Of a stretch of 64,000 nucleotides of DNA, positions 13,903-27,236 are shown one piece after another. This DNA comes from Paraspadella gotoi. Lineage: Eukaryota; Chaetognatha. Numbering within the stretch: the first letter of the stretch is position 1; the number at the start of each line of letters is the position of its first letter. Location: the NCBI GenBank assembly GCA_051294375.1, contig CM119269.1, positions 6,396,541 through 6,460,540 of the forward strand. Reading direction: 5' to 3'. Below the pieces are notes generated by a model. That model worked only from the letters and a program-made list of their open reading frames with translations. It did no database searches and was not told where the DNA came from. A program made the translations under genes and the position numbers.

Positions 13903-14713
13903 TCAAGCAAAGGGCTCTATGGGGTATTGACCGCCAAACCTGGCCATCTTGCCGTTGATCGGACCCACAAAGAACTTGTCAGACTCCATGAAGGCTTTCA
14001 TCTTGGGCTCGTCCAACATGCGTTGATGGTAAGCCTTCAGCTTTGGAAACGCATCCAGGCATCCGGGTTTAAATAGCTGATGGACGTCGAACATCTCGAA
14101 GAAAATAAAGTCGGCCCAAGTGATGCTCTCTCCTGCCATCCAGGGATGGTCGCCGAGGTACTTCTCAAAAGGCTCCAACTTCTTGACAAGAGCTTCAACG
14201 TACTTGGTCGCCTCTTCCGAGAAATCCCCTTCGCCGGAGCCGTAGCAAAGTTGGACCCAACCAGAGCGGAAATCGATTATCTGCTCTGCAGCGAGGTCGC
14301 AGCTGGGGGGAATTGAAACAATTTCCATTGATAGATTCATTAATAAAATAAATATTCATTTTAAATTTTACAATTAGTAATTGTGTATCTTGTATACCCC
14401 AACAGCTCAACCCTCCCTTCTCTGACCGGTCCTTCTCCGCATCAGTCTTGCCCAACATATCGTATTTTCGCGCCAAGTGGCGCAAAATGGCGCAGCTTTG
14501 AGTCAGCACCACGTCGCCGTTCTTGTAATAAGGCAGATTCGGGAAATCTAGACCGAGGTTGAACTTTTCCTTCGTCCAAGCGGCGGGACTAAACTCAGGA
14601 CCGTCGGTCACATCGTATCGGACGTCTTCGAAATCCTCGCCCGCGTAGCCCAGCAGCATGCGGATCGGCTGCGCCAGACCGCGTATTTTCCAGTAGCCCA
14701 ACGTGGATGGCAT
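13903..14713 (-). CDS. Glutathione S-transferase, Mu class (228 aa, two exons)
   Basis: Catalyses conjugation of glutathione to electrophiles; a cytosolic dimeric detoxification enzyme. Exon 1 is 14713-14427 (95 codons plus 2 nt), the intron is 14426-14303 (124 bp, GTCAGAG...CCCCCCAG), and exon 2 is 14302-13903 including TGA. Start context: MPSTLGYWKIRGLAQ, with the catalytic Tyr at residue 7. The glutathione-binding DFPNLPYY is at 56-63, and the SNAIL-type QSCAIL at 72-77 closes the thioredoxin-fold domain. The all-helical C-terminal domain contains the N-capping SITWADF (155-161) and CLDAFPKLKA, typical of the Mu class. Length (228) and colinearity with vertebrate Mu enzymes across the splice (AEKDR then CDLAAEQ) are as expected. 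A frameshifted near-duplicate (7447-8236) and an inverted degenerate copy (40995-41797) lie nearby. It is the same-strand neighbour upstream of the Ig gene. Confidence 0.93.
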
Positions 14714-14905
14714 GATGGATATAGAGATAGAGAAAGATTGAGAGAGAGACGACGCGAAAATCTAGAGGACTGGCGATGGAAAAGGAGGGAAGATTTGATT
14801 TTGAATTTTCTTTATATATATATATCGATGAAAAACGGTGAACACAACAGGTAAATTTGAATGCAATAAAATACAATGTTCAATAAAAACGATAAAATAA
14901 GTTAT

Positions 14906-15509
14906 AACAAAAATTATGTTGGAGTGCGTGGGTATCTTTTGGAGCGAAGATTACCATCATTTTTATAGTTGTAATGACATTTCATTTTTATAGTTTTTTC
15001 TCGGAGATCGTAAAACGTTTATAACTTTCGCCAAAAAGCCGATAAGAATGCTATGAAACTCCGGATCGAAATTCTCTTCAATTTAACTGGTTCATCGACC
15101 GGTTTTTTCTCTCGTGTTCAATGACTAAAGAAACAAGGCGATGAAAAAAAAAAATACTGTCTGAAAGTTTGAATGACGTGTCATGTCTGAATATTTGGAT
15201 TTGAGGAAAAAAACTATACCGCTGATTACAACCTTCAATCAGTCGCGTCGTTTTATTAGTCGTCTCTCTTAAGCAAAAGTGTCATCAAATTTTCTTTCTG
15301 TCTTTCGTATTTCTCTTTGCCTTTTTCCCATAAGAACTCCGATAACTCGAGATTTATAGGATCGAACCTTTTTCCATAACGCTTTTCAAACTAAAAAGGG
15401 TTTTGGTGGAGTCGCGTTTCTACGTGACTAAAAATTTGACAATATCGAGAGTATCCAAACATGAGAGGATTAAGATTTATTTTTTTACATGTATCTGAAC
15501 ATTAGTAAA
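14906..15509. other. Unique DNA upstream of GST, no gene seen
   Basis: First unique sequence to the right of the duplication. It would hold the GST promoter, but I see no convincing TATA or other element. No long non-repetitive frame. Confidence 0.4.
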
Positions 15510-15511
15510 TA

Positions 15512-16133
15512 CAGTGTGTCCCAATGGTACTGTCGGTTAAGTTTTACATATTGTGCGGAACTGCGTTATTAAATGTTATTTCTGAGATAACAATGTCAAA
15601 GATAAGTTCTTACCATTTATGATACTATATTTTGAATTCAATTTTTCTCAATTTTTCTTTGCAGAACATTCAATTTAAATGAGTCCTCATTTCTCAATTT
15701 TTTCAATTTTTAGATAATTTTTTTTGTTTAGAATAAATTTTATTAAAAAAAATCATGTAAAAAAAAGATATAAATTATAAATTTTAATTTTGTATAAAAT
15801 AAGTGCATTAATAAAAATAAATAACAAATATTAAAAAAAAATAAAAAAGTTGATAAAAATTTTAATTTTATTATTTCAATAGTATGAAAAATATTTACTA
15901 AATATTAAAAATTATATAAAGTAAGAATTTTTTAAAAAAAATCTATGAAAATTTTATACCATTTGCTTTATGTAATAAATACAGGAGTTTGCTTGGTTAA
16001 ATTTTTAAAATTTAGGTATCCTATAAAATGATCCATACTTGTGCGCATATTCATTATAATGAATTAAAGTTTTTTCGATCTGGTATAGGAGCAGTAAGCT
16101 TTTCTTAACAGACAGCACCATTTGGACACACTG
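15512..16133. mobile_element. Tc1/mariner-type MITE (622 bp)
   Basis: Ends are inverted: the left end reads CAGTGTGTCCCAATGGTACT, and the right end on the other strand reads CAGTGTGTCCAAATGGTGCT; similarity continues through GTC-GTTAAG. Both ends are flanked by TA (15510-15511 and 16134-16135), the target duplication of Tc1/mariner elements, and CAGTGTGTCC is typical of mariner-like termini. The interior is very AT-rich (runs of A/T) and encodes no transposase, so this is a non-autonomous deletion derivative. Confidence 0.88.
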
Positions 16134-16135
16134 TA

Positions 16136-16735
16136 CAACACAATTGTATTGACTTTCTTAAAATTACAATTTAAGGGATCATTAACAACCGGTTTGCGAT
16201 GTAGACGCCTACAAGATTATGTTTTAAGGTTTTCTTTTGAAATACTTCTAGTCAGGAAAACTCGATTGTCAAGAATACAGTGGAATCGAATTATAGCAAA
16301 AGGTGTTCGTCTCGTTTGAGAGAAAAGAAAAACCAACAAAGTAGGGGGGGGGAAATTAAGCAAGATCAGAAAGAAGATTATGGAAAAGAGAAACACGGAC
16401 AGGAAAATCTAAAGTAGGGAGAAAGACTTAAATTGCGTTAAATGGAAACGACGTGAAACAAGAGAAGAGAGTAACAGAAAGAAAAAAAAAAGAGTAAATC
16501 GCATCGAAGAAATGAGGAACGGGAGTTAACTAGGAAACTTATCAGCGAGGGATGTAATATGATGTTTATAACTTTTTATTTTGCATTTGAAAATTTGATT
16601 TAACAATAAAAAAAATAGTTTCAAGTGATCCGAGAAAAGAAAGTGAGTGACGGAGAGGTAAAGAGAAAAGAGGCTAGTGGCGATTATGAAGGAAAACAAG
16701 GAAAAACTTCATGGGATTCAACTCGACTACAAAAC
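16136..16735. other. A-rich DNA, no gene seen
   Basis: A/GAA-rich, with no recognisable coding segment. The 65-codon forward frame starting inside the MITE end (16122) shows no family. Confidence 0.4.
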
Positions 16736-17245
16736 CAACAAGAAGGAGAATAATAAAAACAACATAAACAACAACAAAAATAACCTCAGACTAAAATAAT
16801 AGAAAAAAAAAATTAACAAACAGCAATTATCATAAAAGCAAAACAAAAACCAATAAAGACAAAAACAAAAAAAAAACCCAGCAATACAACCACAACGACA
16901 ACGATCACAAAAACAACAATATAAGCAACAAAAAAAAAAACAACAACGATCACAAGAACAACAACGACGACGAGCGCCGAGAGCTTCTTTCGCAGGTGGC
17001 GCGACTCGGCGGTGAGGATTCGAGCAAATGCGTCGGATACAACGGAAGTAAACAACCCGGAGGGAAAGCAGGGGGCGGCGGCGACGGCGGCAGCGGCTGC
17101 GGCGGCAGCGGCGGTGGAGGCGGCAAAGAGGAGGCGGCGGCGATGACAAAGACTGAGGAGGCGACGCTATTACGGGAACCGGTGTCAGTGGTGGCGCCAG
17201 CGGCTGTGACGGCGGCGGCGGCGGCGGCGGCGGCGGGAAAGTGAG
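16736..17245 (+). repeat. ACAACAA block followed by GC-rich GGC/GGCGGC block
   Basis: 16736-16970 is reiterated AACAACAA/ATAA; 17060-17240 is CpG-rich with GGCGGCGGCGG and GGCAGCGGCTGC runs. Cys-rich and Pro/Ala-rich frames on the minus strand arise from this composition. A CpG-rich promoter or 5' UTR is conceivable, but no downstream exon was identified. Confidence 0.55.
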
Positions 17246-17329
17246 ACAAGAAAAAAAATTATGTTTCACTCTTAACTTCTCTTCTAATTTCTGTCACGGA
17301 TTAAATCTCGTCACGGAAATTCTTGCCGC

Positions 17330-17425
17330 AGCCGCCGCATCCGCTTCAGCCGCCGCATCCGCTTCAGCCGCCGCGTCCGCTTCAGCCGCCGCATCCGCTT
17401 CAGCCGCCGCAGCCGTCGCAGTACG
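17330..17425 (+). repeat. 18-bp GC-rich minisatellite
   Basis: About five units of GCCGCATCCGCTTCAGCC with single substitutions. In the forward frame each unit gives a six-residue Ala/Ser repeat (AASASA-type) inside a 90-codon ORF (17241-17513). No homologous protein was recognised. Confidence 0.88.
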
Positions 17426-18845
17426 ACTGTCTCCTACGCGTTACGTTGGAGACAGAGTTGCAAGACCCTCGCTAACATCCGACCTCGTCTTCCAACTGAG
17501 CCACCTTCTCTAACTCCGATCACCTCAGCTTCCACTACGACCACTCCCTTTTCTACATCTGACTAGAAACCACTAGAGTGAAGTGAAAGTTTGGAATCAA
17601 AATTTAACAGTTTAGCATTTTAAATATAGTTTTTTTTATTTTTTCAATTTATTTTTACGTAATCTGAATTTTTTAAAAAGGAAAATACTTTCTTTTCTCT
17701 ACTTTTTGCAACGAATCCAAATCCTTCACTAATGTAAAAATTTTAAAAATAATTTTTATGGGTTTTTATTCTTAAATTCTATATGCTAGATTTTAATTTC
17801 ATAAAATATTATTATTTTCACGTTACTCTAGTCTAATAACCACCCCCTTCTCCCCTTTCCCACCCAACCACAAAGTTCCACCACAACAACCCCTCTTCCG
17901 CCTTCAACCCCACCATCCCACCGCGACCACCTCCAACATCCAACCACCCCCCTCCAATCCACCCTCCACCCTATTAGAATCTTCTCTTTTCAAATCGTCA
18001 TCTTCTTTTTCTTCCCCAAATAAATCTGCAGAGATTTTCGAATCTCGATGTATACGCAAATCTTTTTTCTTCCTTTTTTTTTCTTCTCATAATCGCATTA
18101 GAGTCGCAGATGCAATTTTCCTCTCTTTTCCTTTTTCCTCAAGACGCAATGAGACGTAATTTTTTTTTGGTCGCTCTGTCTGACTGACTGTTGGTAGATA
18201 TTATATCAAAAGGTTGAGCGAAACGCTAAAAAGTTGGTTATGTATATTAGTATTAAAACAAATAAAAAGAAGAGCATCAGGAAAGAAAATAAAACTATGC
18301 TATTACAATTATGATATTATTCGATGAAAATTTAAAAAAAAACCTTTAATAAAGAAAAGTAGGGTTAATGTTTGTACGGATTTTTAATAATTTGGAAAGA
18401 GCCGCTACAAATTGAACCTTAAAAAAACTTTTTTTTTTAATAATTTTTTTTCTTTCTCATCCTTTAATATTTTTTTACAGTTTCTTTGTCTGCTTTCTGA
18501 TTTTCCCCCCATTTTTGTGTTTTTTTTTGTGTTTTTTTTTTTTTTATTAATTCTATTTTAATGTCGGAATTTCTTCGTGTTTTGCACTGATAGTCGAAAA
18601 ATGTGAAAAGAGGACGACGACGACGACAACGACGATGATGATAACCAAGACGCCGACAGCAATACAGAAGACAACCAATCTTTGTCAACAAACAAGAAGA
18701 TGGTGATGTCTGTAAACAGTCGCAGATGTTTTCATACACCATAGATTACCGAATATTGTTCTCCGTTTTCCCCGGCAATGCGATTTTTGTCTATGTGTGT
18801 CTTTATTGTCCTTAAAAGATAAAACCGACGACGACGACGACGACG

Positions 18846-18855
18846 NNNNNNNNNN
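18846..18855. other. Assembly gap, 10 N
   Basis: Ten Ns inside an ACG trinucleotide array; the true array length is unknown. Confidence 0.97.
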
Positions 18856-19020
18856 CGACGACGGTCCAGTCACGCCCATGATCGAGGGGCGCGGAATTCC
18901 GGCGAATCCATTATGCAAATGAAGGCATTACTCTTAATCTCGTGGGAACGAGGCCTGAAAATAACCGATAAACGAATTTTTTTAAAACCCGAAATTGACA
19001 GTTTTTTCTCCTAGAGTTAA

Positions 19021-19023
<3 letters not shown>

Positions 19024-19093
<70 letters not shown>

Positions 19094-19112
19094 TTAATAA
19101 TAATAATTTTTG
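19024..19112 (+). repeat. (TAA)n microsatellite
   Basis: Roughly 29 ATA/TAA units with one ATT interruption. Confidence 0.93.
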
Positions 19113-19535
19113 TATTTGTTTTATCAATTCATATATTCTCTCTTTAGTTTTTATTATATTTATTGTTGCTTGCTTACTTTTATTGTCTCCCGTAAGAAAC
19201 ATAAAACATACCTCAAATTTGAATCCCTGATTCTAAATCTCTCTCTCTCTCTCTTTGCACTTTTCCACCACGCATCCTTAGTCAAATTTTAGCGACATCA
19301 AATACGCGACTCAAAGAAAAGCAAGAAGGTAAGAATAAAGCGCTGAAACCAAATACCAAAAAAATTAAAAAATGGCAGAAAAGTTCACAAAAAGCGATAA
19401 AAAATGAATATAAAAATAAAAAATAAATAAATAAAGCAAAGAAACTGTTTTCTCGCTTCTCCGACCTCAAGAAAGAAAGCGGCGAGAAATTTCGTCTATC
19501 GGTTTATCGGTTTATTATTCCCGTCTCGTGGGAAA

Positions 19536-19596
<61 letters not shown>

Positions 19597-20385
19597 TTCT
19601 CCTTTCCTTCCAACGCAGACTTTTTTAAAATCAATATTTTTTATTAAAACCCTCGACTCAAGACTCGAGAGTCGAGCAATCTCGCTTGGATCCAGATGCC
19701 CTTTTGTCGGATCCGCGATTTCACAAGTCGCTTTCATCGCCCTCTCTCGTCTGTGACAGAAAATCTCGTAAATAAAGATGTTCTCTATTTTTTTTTGATT
19801 GACGATTTCATTTGTCTCATCGATCTCCATTTCTCGATGTCATTTTGTTTGTTCGTTGTTGAATTCAGATTGACTTCTGTTTGATTCGCTATTGCAATTA
19901 CGCAATGTAGCCTGTTCAAAGTCATAGTTATTTGAAAAAAAGGATAATTTTTGTTTTAATTTTACAATTGAAATCTAAACTCCCTCTATCGTAATCGCCC
20001 TAAAGTCTCCTAGAATCCAGATGCTATCTTGTTTATTCATCGACTTCATCCCATTCGGATCTCGCCTCCTTTTAAAATTTACGCTCCTTCGGCTCACAAC
20101 TGCCAACCCCCAGACCTCTCCTTACCTTTTTCTCACAATCACAGACTAAACAATAATCATCAAGGTGATTGTCACGTCCTCTCCTCGTCTCCAGCAATCA
20201 TCGACCAATCTTCCAATCACAGGCTACATTTTCTTTACTACTGCCCCCTTCCGGACCCCTAACCCCTCCACATCCCCTGTCTCTCCCGGTCACCTCTTCC
20301 ACACCAACGACCTCTAGAAACGTCAACAGCTCAACTCCGACGCGCAGCTGAGAGCAAATCGAAGGAAACAAAATGTCAAGATGAC

Positions 20386-20690
20386 GAAGACGTCGTCGTC
20401 ATCGTCGTCGTCATCTTCGTCGACGTCGTCGTCATCTTCGTCGTCGTCATCGTCGACGTCGTCGTCATCGTCATCTTCGTCGTCGTCATCGTCGTCGTCG
20501 TCATCTTCGTCGTCTTAATCGTCTGGTTTATCGTCCTTCGTTAAAAAATTAACGTCGGCGTCGTAAACATCAAAGTCGTCGTCATATCGTCCTTTCTATT
20601 GTCGTCGTTTTCGTCGTCGTCGTTATCTTCTACGTCTTGATTTTTGTCGTCGTCGTCTTGGTAGTCATCGTCGTCGTCGTCGTCTTCCTC
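20386..20690 (+). repeat. Long imperfect TCG/TCA trinucleotide array
   Basis: About 300 bp dominated by GTCGTCATC, TTCGTCGTC and similar units. It is too irregular for one microsatellite and has the look of an old, mutated array. All frames are repetitive (Val/Ile/Phe, Ser or Arg runs). A smaller GAC/GAT array is at 21070-21155. Confidence 0.85.
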
Positions 20691-20699
20691 GTCGTTCGC

Positions 20700-23480
20700 G
20701 AAATGGGAAAATCTCTGGCAATGAAGAGAAAATCACGATTTCATTTCCCTCGGTTCGTGCATCGGGAGGCAAGCATGCTTGGTGGCTGGGACGTGTAGAG
20801 CTTAGAGGGGTAGTCGCTAGACGGTGCACATCGTCCACAAAGTCAATGGAACAAAAAAGATAATAAAGAAAAATTAAAGAGAAAGCGACAGTTGACAAGA
20901 TGTTACTGATGAGAGAAAAAAATTAAGTTATGCAAAAAAAATTCTATTAAAAGCATTATTTTAGAAATTATCTAATTTAATTTAGAAATTACTGTAATTA
21001 CTGTAATTATATATTTGTAATTTAAAAAGTCACAATAATGATGATGACATTAAAAAGAATCTTTTATGAAATGAAATGACGATGAAGAGGACGCCGATGA
21101 CGATGACGACGACGATAATGACGACGACGCCGACGACGATAATGACGACGACGACGACCCCACTTTGAGATTTAATTCCCCATTGAATCCATTTGTGCTC
21201 TTTCGAGACGAGGGAATAGAAAAGGGGTTCGACTTGGTGAGGAAAAGGGAAAAAATGATCATAAAACTTTTGAGGGCCAAAAAAGAAAGAGGCGAAAAAA
21301 AAGGAAGGATGGAAAATGTAGGGTTAAAAAAAAAAAACCAAATCTGAAAAAAGGTGAAAATTTTATGAAAAATACGGCATCGATAGGAGACAGAAATAAT
21401 GGAAAAAATGATGTAAGAATAGAAAATATAATAATCAACGAAACTCGAGCTGTTTTAAAGGAAGAAAAAGGAAAACAAGAAAATTAAAAACAATTAAGAA
21501 CGGAAGAAAATATAGAAATAGAGTAAATATTAGGAAAAAAAGGAAAAACAAGAAAATGCATAGAAAAACAAAGAGAAGAAAAAGAGAAGAAAGGGGAAAG
21601 AAGAAAAAAATAAAAGGAGAATAAAAAGGAAGAAGAGAATGAACGTTTGGGGGGAAAACTCATTGGAAGGATATGGTATAAAAAGGAGAAAAGGGAAAAC
21701 GCAAAGGAAAAGAGTAAAAGAAAAGAGAGAGGCTTTAGTCTTTTCAAAAAAGGGGAAAAAAAAGGAATAAGGGAAAGGGAAAGCGAGGATCGATGCCCCA
21801 GAAACGTCGGGGAAAAGCGGAGGAGATTCTGGGTGCCATAGATTCCATTTAAGGTTGGGCCTCTTTTGTCCTTGAGCCGATTCCTTTCAGGACGAGATTC
21901 AGATTCGTCTTGGTTACTCTGATTGGACCGACTTTTATCGCCGCCCCCACTCGAACGCCCCCTTCATTCTCACTCCCGGTGAAAAGGGGGGGTGTGAAAC
22001 TAATGGGGAGAGGTCGAGAGGAGGAAGAGCTTTCTCTCTTCAAAGGGAGGGTGGGGGGTGGACAACGCGGTTCCATTCTCACGGCCTCCATAGTTCACAG
22101 TCTCTCTCTTTCTTTTTCTCATCGTGAATCCTCCCCCAGCATCTTCTACATCATCTTCTCCATCATTTTCCTGACCCTCGATGGACCTTCGGTTGGTAAC
22201 AATCTCCATTTCCCACGCAGTCCTCCTTTCTTTTCCCGCCAAATTCAGGAACTTTTTTTTTTCTAGATTTTTTTTTCCTTTTAAGGATATTTTCGGTGTT
22301 TTTTCTTGGGGCCTTATTTTATTATATTTTTTCTTTTATCTTCATACTATCATAAAAGTTCTATTCTTTATTCACTCTTCTCTAGTTAAATATAACGTGT
22401 CTGTCTTAAAGACGGTCTCTAAATTTTTAATATATTTTAAAGTATTTTCAATTTTTAGCCTTTCTGAAACCATTTCAATTTGGGTTTTTAATTGTTATTT
22501 TTAACCTCCTCATTTTTTTCCCCCGGTTTCTCTGTTTTATTTTCAATATTTTTTCTAAATGTTTTTTTCCTTCTTTTCTTTTTCTCACTTCTTTCCTTTC
22601 CTTTACCCATTACATCCCTAATTTCCTTTCCTTTACCCATTACATCCCTAATTTCCAATCTCTATTTTCTCATCATTACTTTCCTGATCTTTTTCAAACA
22701 AAATCTAAAACGATTCTCGTCTGCTCCCGCCGATAAAGCAGCCGGAGAAGCAGCGCAGCAGCCGCGGAACCAGACGCAGCAGCGGCGGCCGAAACGGCCA
22801 TTTTCCCCTGAGGCGTCGCGGTCTCTTTCATTCCATAAAGTCGCGATTAAGGATTCGCCGGGTCGCCCCCTCTCCATTTCCATTCGGGCATGAGAACATA
22901 AGAACATCGATGACACTTTGACAATTGCCATTAGTATTAACGTTAATATCGTTATGACAGTCATTTTTAGGAATGATTATCGTTCTTTCTGCCATTTCGA
23001 TCATCGTTGGCTCCGTAAGGTTTCGCTGGCATTGCCACCGACCAATGGACGGTTTCCTCAATTAAAGATAATTTTACTCAACGTGATACATGAATTAAGT
23101 TATTGTACGGATTCAACGTTAGTTATTCCACGTTAATACAAAAAAAACTTATTTTTATAGATAAAAAAATTCTCACTTTTCCTGCCTTGACATTCAAAAC
23201 GTTTAGTATTTAACATCTGTGTGACGGATTAACTTTTTTTTTCAGATGATTTAAAACAACGAGTTTTTAAAAACATTTTTTTCCTTTTTTTCCTCAAGAT
23301 TGGCCAATGGGGAAGCGTGGCTGCAAATTCTCTCTCTTTCATGAGTCATTCCGCAAAAGAGCATGAAGCATGCAATTCTGCAATCTGCAATCTTTGTTTA
23401 TAATTCATGACAAAATTAATATTTTAAGTTTCAGCTGGCAGAGGAAGATTATTTTTTGTTTTGTTTTTGAGAGCTGGGAA
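20700..23480. other. Gene-poor DNA, no supported exon
   Basis: Alternates purine-rich (21240-21800) and pyrimidine-rich (22250-22680) stretches. It contains a 29-bp direct duplication (TTTCCTTTCCTTTACCCATTACATCCCTAA-like, near 22595 and 22624) and a GC-rich patch at 22720-22870. Frames are compositional. Confidence 0.4.
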
Positions 23481-23483
23481 AAT

Positions 23484-23609
<126 letters not shown>

Positions 23610-24045
23610 TCAGAGACAGAGATCAATTCCAGTGTGGTAAAAACCAACGGGGCGTTACCTTGGGCGTAGATCAAAAATTTGAGGATAAAAGATCCGAATT
23701 TTGGTGAAATGAAGAATTTGACGTCTCGATCATTCTTCGATCCAGATTTCAGAGAATCCATTTTTGGTTTTTGGTTTTTGTTTTTCTCTTTTGTCTTTGT
23801 CCTTTTTTTTTTATTAACGAAGGCGCGCCTTCGCAAATTTATCCAAGTTTTTTTTTTAAGAATCAAAATGCGTTTCAGTTTATTTGTTTTTTGTTTTGTT
23901 TTTTTTTAGCGATTTTGTTTTTCGGTTTTGTTTTTGATTTATCTCGATCTTTCATTCGTTGGGAATCGCTTCGCCCCTCTAGCGGTCGACGTTCAGTGTT
24001 TTCTCGCGTCCGCCGTAACGAACCGCGCCCATCGTGGCGAGTTAG

Positions 24046-24073
24046 AGATGACGACGACGACGACGACGACGAC
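24046..24073 (+). repeat. (ACG)n run in a possible ORF
   Basis: Eight or nine ACG codons follow an ATG (threonine run) in a 75-codon forward frame at 23928-24155 whose remaining residues (QRESEVQPSKAERFAQCFRG) are not low-complexity. No family or splice evidence; kept only as a repeat. Confidence 0.6.
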
Positions 24074-24239
24074 GCAGAGGGAGAGCGAAGTCCAACCGTC
24101 AAAGGCCGAGAGATTTGCTCAATGTTTTCGTGGATTAGTAGAGAAATTGAATTAGAGTCGGACGAGGAGGGGAGACGAGGGCGGACGTAGAATCTGAGAA
24201 ATAAATGAGCAAAACCCAGGGAATTAGAAAATGGGAAAA

Positions 24240-25010
<771 letters not shown>

Positions 25011-25558
25011 TGCTAATTGATTTATGACACACAAAACGAGTGGATAAGAAAACAGTAAATTATCGCTAAAAATAAAAAAGTTGACGGAAAAGCGCTCATG
25101 ACGGCGACATAAAAAGGAAGAGGAAGAAACCAATAACAAAGAACAATGTCATTAACGATGACAGTAAGAACAATAAGGAGAACAATGAGATGAACATCAA
25201 AACATCGAAAAGGAAGAATGATGATTACGATGATGACGGTGATTACGATGATGATTTTTTTCGTTTTTTTTTTTTTTGGCGCCGAATCAAAATCCGCGCA
25301 AAAATGTAAAATTGTCGTCGTCATCGTCGTCGTTGTCTCATTTCCTCATTGTGGATTTGGCTGCGAAACTCGTCGTCGTCCTCTTCCGAGTTGTCGCTGC
25401 TCATAACTGCTTCATCTTCATTCACGGGGGAGGGGGGGGAGAGGGCTGAGCCATGTAGGGTAGGGGGGTGGAGACTGGGGAGGGACAGAACTACAAGACT
25501 CTTTGTCTTCCCCATCGCTTTTCTCCATCAGCTTTAATCGCATTTGCTCTTTTTTATC
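25011..25558. other. Low-complexity spacer
   Basis: GAT/GAC and GTC trinucleotide patches plus G-rich runs; no gene seen. Confidence 0.4.
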
Positions 25559-26237
25559 GGCAGATCCCGACTCTATAATTTACTTTGTCGGTCCGTCGGT
25601 CTGCCCCCTCATTATTCATTATTGGAAGGATGGATTGTAATAAAATTTTGTGTGTGGGTAGGGAAGTCGGTGATTGTGGAAATGTGTTTAAATGGAAAAA
25701 ACCCAAAAATTCTATTTTACTATTTGAACGCCAATTACTCATGAGTGAATGAGGCGATTGACCTGAAATTTTGTATGTGGGTAGGAAAGTGTGTGATTAA
25801 TCTGGAAATCAAGTTTCGATGGAATCGTCTGGGTGAAAATGAGTTTAAATGGAAGAAAACCTGTTTCACTAATTGATTATGCTTTTTTTATATTAAATGT
25901 AAATAGAAGATGTATTAATTATTCAAATAATTAATCAGTTAATTAATCAATTAGTCAATAAATTAATCAATAATGAAATAATCGGTCAATTAATCAATCA
26001 ATTAATTATTTAATCAATCAATTTATTTTTCTATTAATTAATTATTCAATCTTTCCATTTATTTATCAATTAATTAATCAATCAATCATTCAATCAAGTC
26101 AATTGTTATCGGCATTATTGTCGTCGTCGCCATCATCATCATCGTTGCTTTAGTTGTGGTCAGTGACACAAAGAATAATTAATTAATTACCGCTAATGAT
26201 CGTGGGCAGATCCGACATTGTTTGAACAAACTTGTTT
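25559..26237 (-). mobile_element. Hairpin-end element (Helentron/pearl-like), copy 1
   Basis: The left end keeps half of the family hairpin (GGCAGATCCCGACTCTATAATT). The right end is the family's other terminus, GGGCAGATCCGACATTG followed by ACAAACTTGTTT. The interior contains one core unit (GGGTAGGAAAGTGTGTGATT...GAATCGT) and long TTAATTAA-rich DNA. No ORF. The strand is given so that the hairpin is the 3' end, as in Helentrons. Confidence 0.7.
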
Positions 26238-26329
26238 TTTCGTCTTTTTTGATTTTTTTGGTCTTCTTTGTTTTTTTTGGTCTTTTTTGCTTTTTTTTTT
26301 CTTTTTCGCTTATTCTCCCCCCCTTCTTT

Positions 26330-26993
26330 GATTAATTAGACAATTAATTAATTTATTTTATCCAAAATGTTTGTTTTGATTGATTAATTAATTATTTATT
26401 AATTAATTAACTAATTGATTAATTAACTGATTAATTATTTGATTAATTAATACATCTTGTATTTACATTTAAAATAAAAAGAAAAAGAAGCATAATCAAT
26501 TAGTGAAACAGGTTCTTTGTTTTTTCCATTTAAACTCATTTCCACTCAAACAATTCCATCGAAACTTGATTTCCAGTTTAATCACACACCTTTCTACCCA
26601 AATACAAAATTTTAAGTCAATCGCCCTACCCACTCATGAGTAATTGGTGTTCAAATAGTGAAATATATTTTTTTGTTTTTTCCATTTAAACTCATTTCCA
26701 CTCGGATGATTCCATCGAAACTTCATATCCAGCTCAATCACACACTTCCCTATCCATACACAAAATTTCATTCCAATCCATCCATCTAATCACGTTTAAT
26801 TGGTATTTTTTGCTAAGGCGGGACGGACGGACGGACGGACGGACGGACGGACGGACATCGTTTTTTTGCATAATTTATCATAATTCGATGTTCTGACATG
26901 ATATAAGTGAATGCCCGACAAGATTGAGGGGGCGGACCGACGGACCGACAAAGTAAATTATAGAGTCGGGATCTGCTGAAAGCAGATCCGACT
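26330..26993 (+). mobile_element. Hairpin-end element, copy 2 (5' part lost)
   Basis: Ends in the family hairpin at 26964-26993 (AGTCGGGATCTGC, loop TGAAA, GCAGATCCGACT). Contains two core units, a (GGAC)n microsatellite at 26819-26856 and the subterminal GACCGACGGACCGACAAAG. It lies head to head with copy 1, forming a large inverted arrangement. Confidence 0.75.
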
Positions 26994-27236
26994 AAAAAAT
27001 AGAGATTGAAACAAAAATTGTCAAACGAGGAGAGTCTTTTCGTCATAAAGAGGACCAGCTGTATCGAGAGCGCTCATTAAGAGAGACTCGGTTTCCATGG
27101 AGACCGTTCGTCCAAAGTTAATGAGACGCAAAGTTAATTCTCGTCGAATCAAAAAAAAAAAATGAGGGGGGGGGGAGTAATTACGAAAGCTTTGAATATC
27201 GACTTAATTTTTTTGTAGTAATTTATCAACAAGATA

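Larger units (their letters stand above)
17426..20380. other. Gene-poor AT-rich DNA with simple repeats
   Basis: Contains poly-T/A runs, a CCACCC-rich patch (about 17840-17980), an ACG/GAC array interrupted by ten Ns (18826-18865), a TAA array, and a CT tract at 19538-19600. No exon with recognisable protein similarity was found on either strand. Confidence 0.4.

Noticed and set aside
16727-17269. Cys-rich 180-codon frame resembling a metallothionein- or keratin-associated-type protein
   Set aside because: The cysteines come from ACA/CAA reiterations; neighbouring frames give Val- or Pro-rich versions.
18464-18742. 92-codon minus-strand frame ending in Lys/Gln-rich sequence
   Set aside because: Arises from poly-T and GAC/GAT arrays; no conserved segment.
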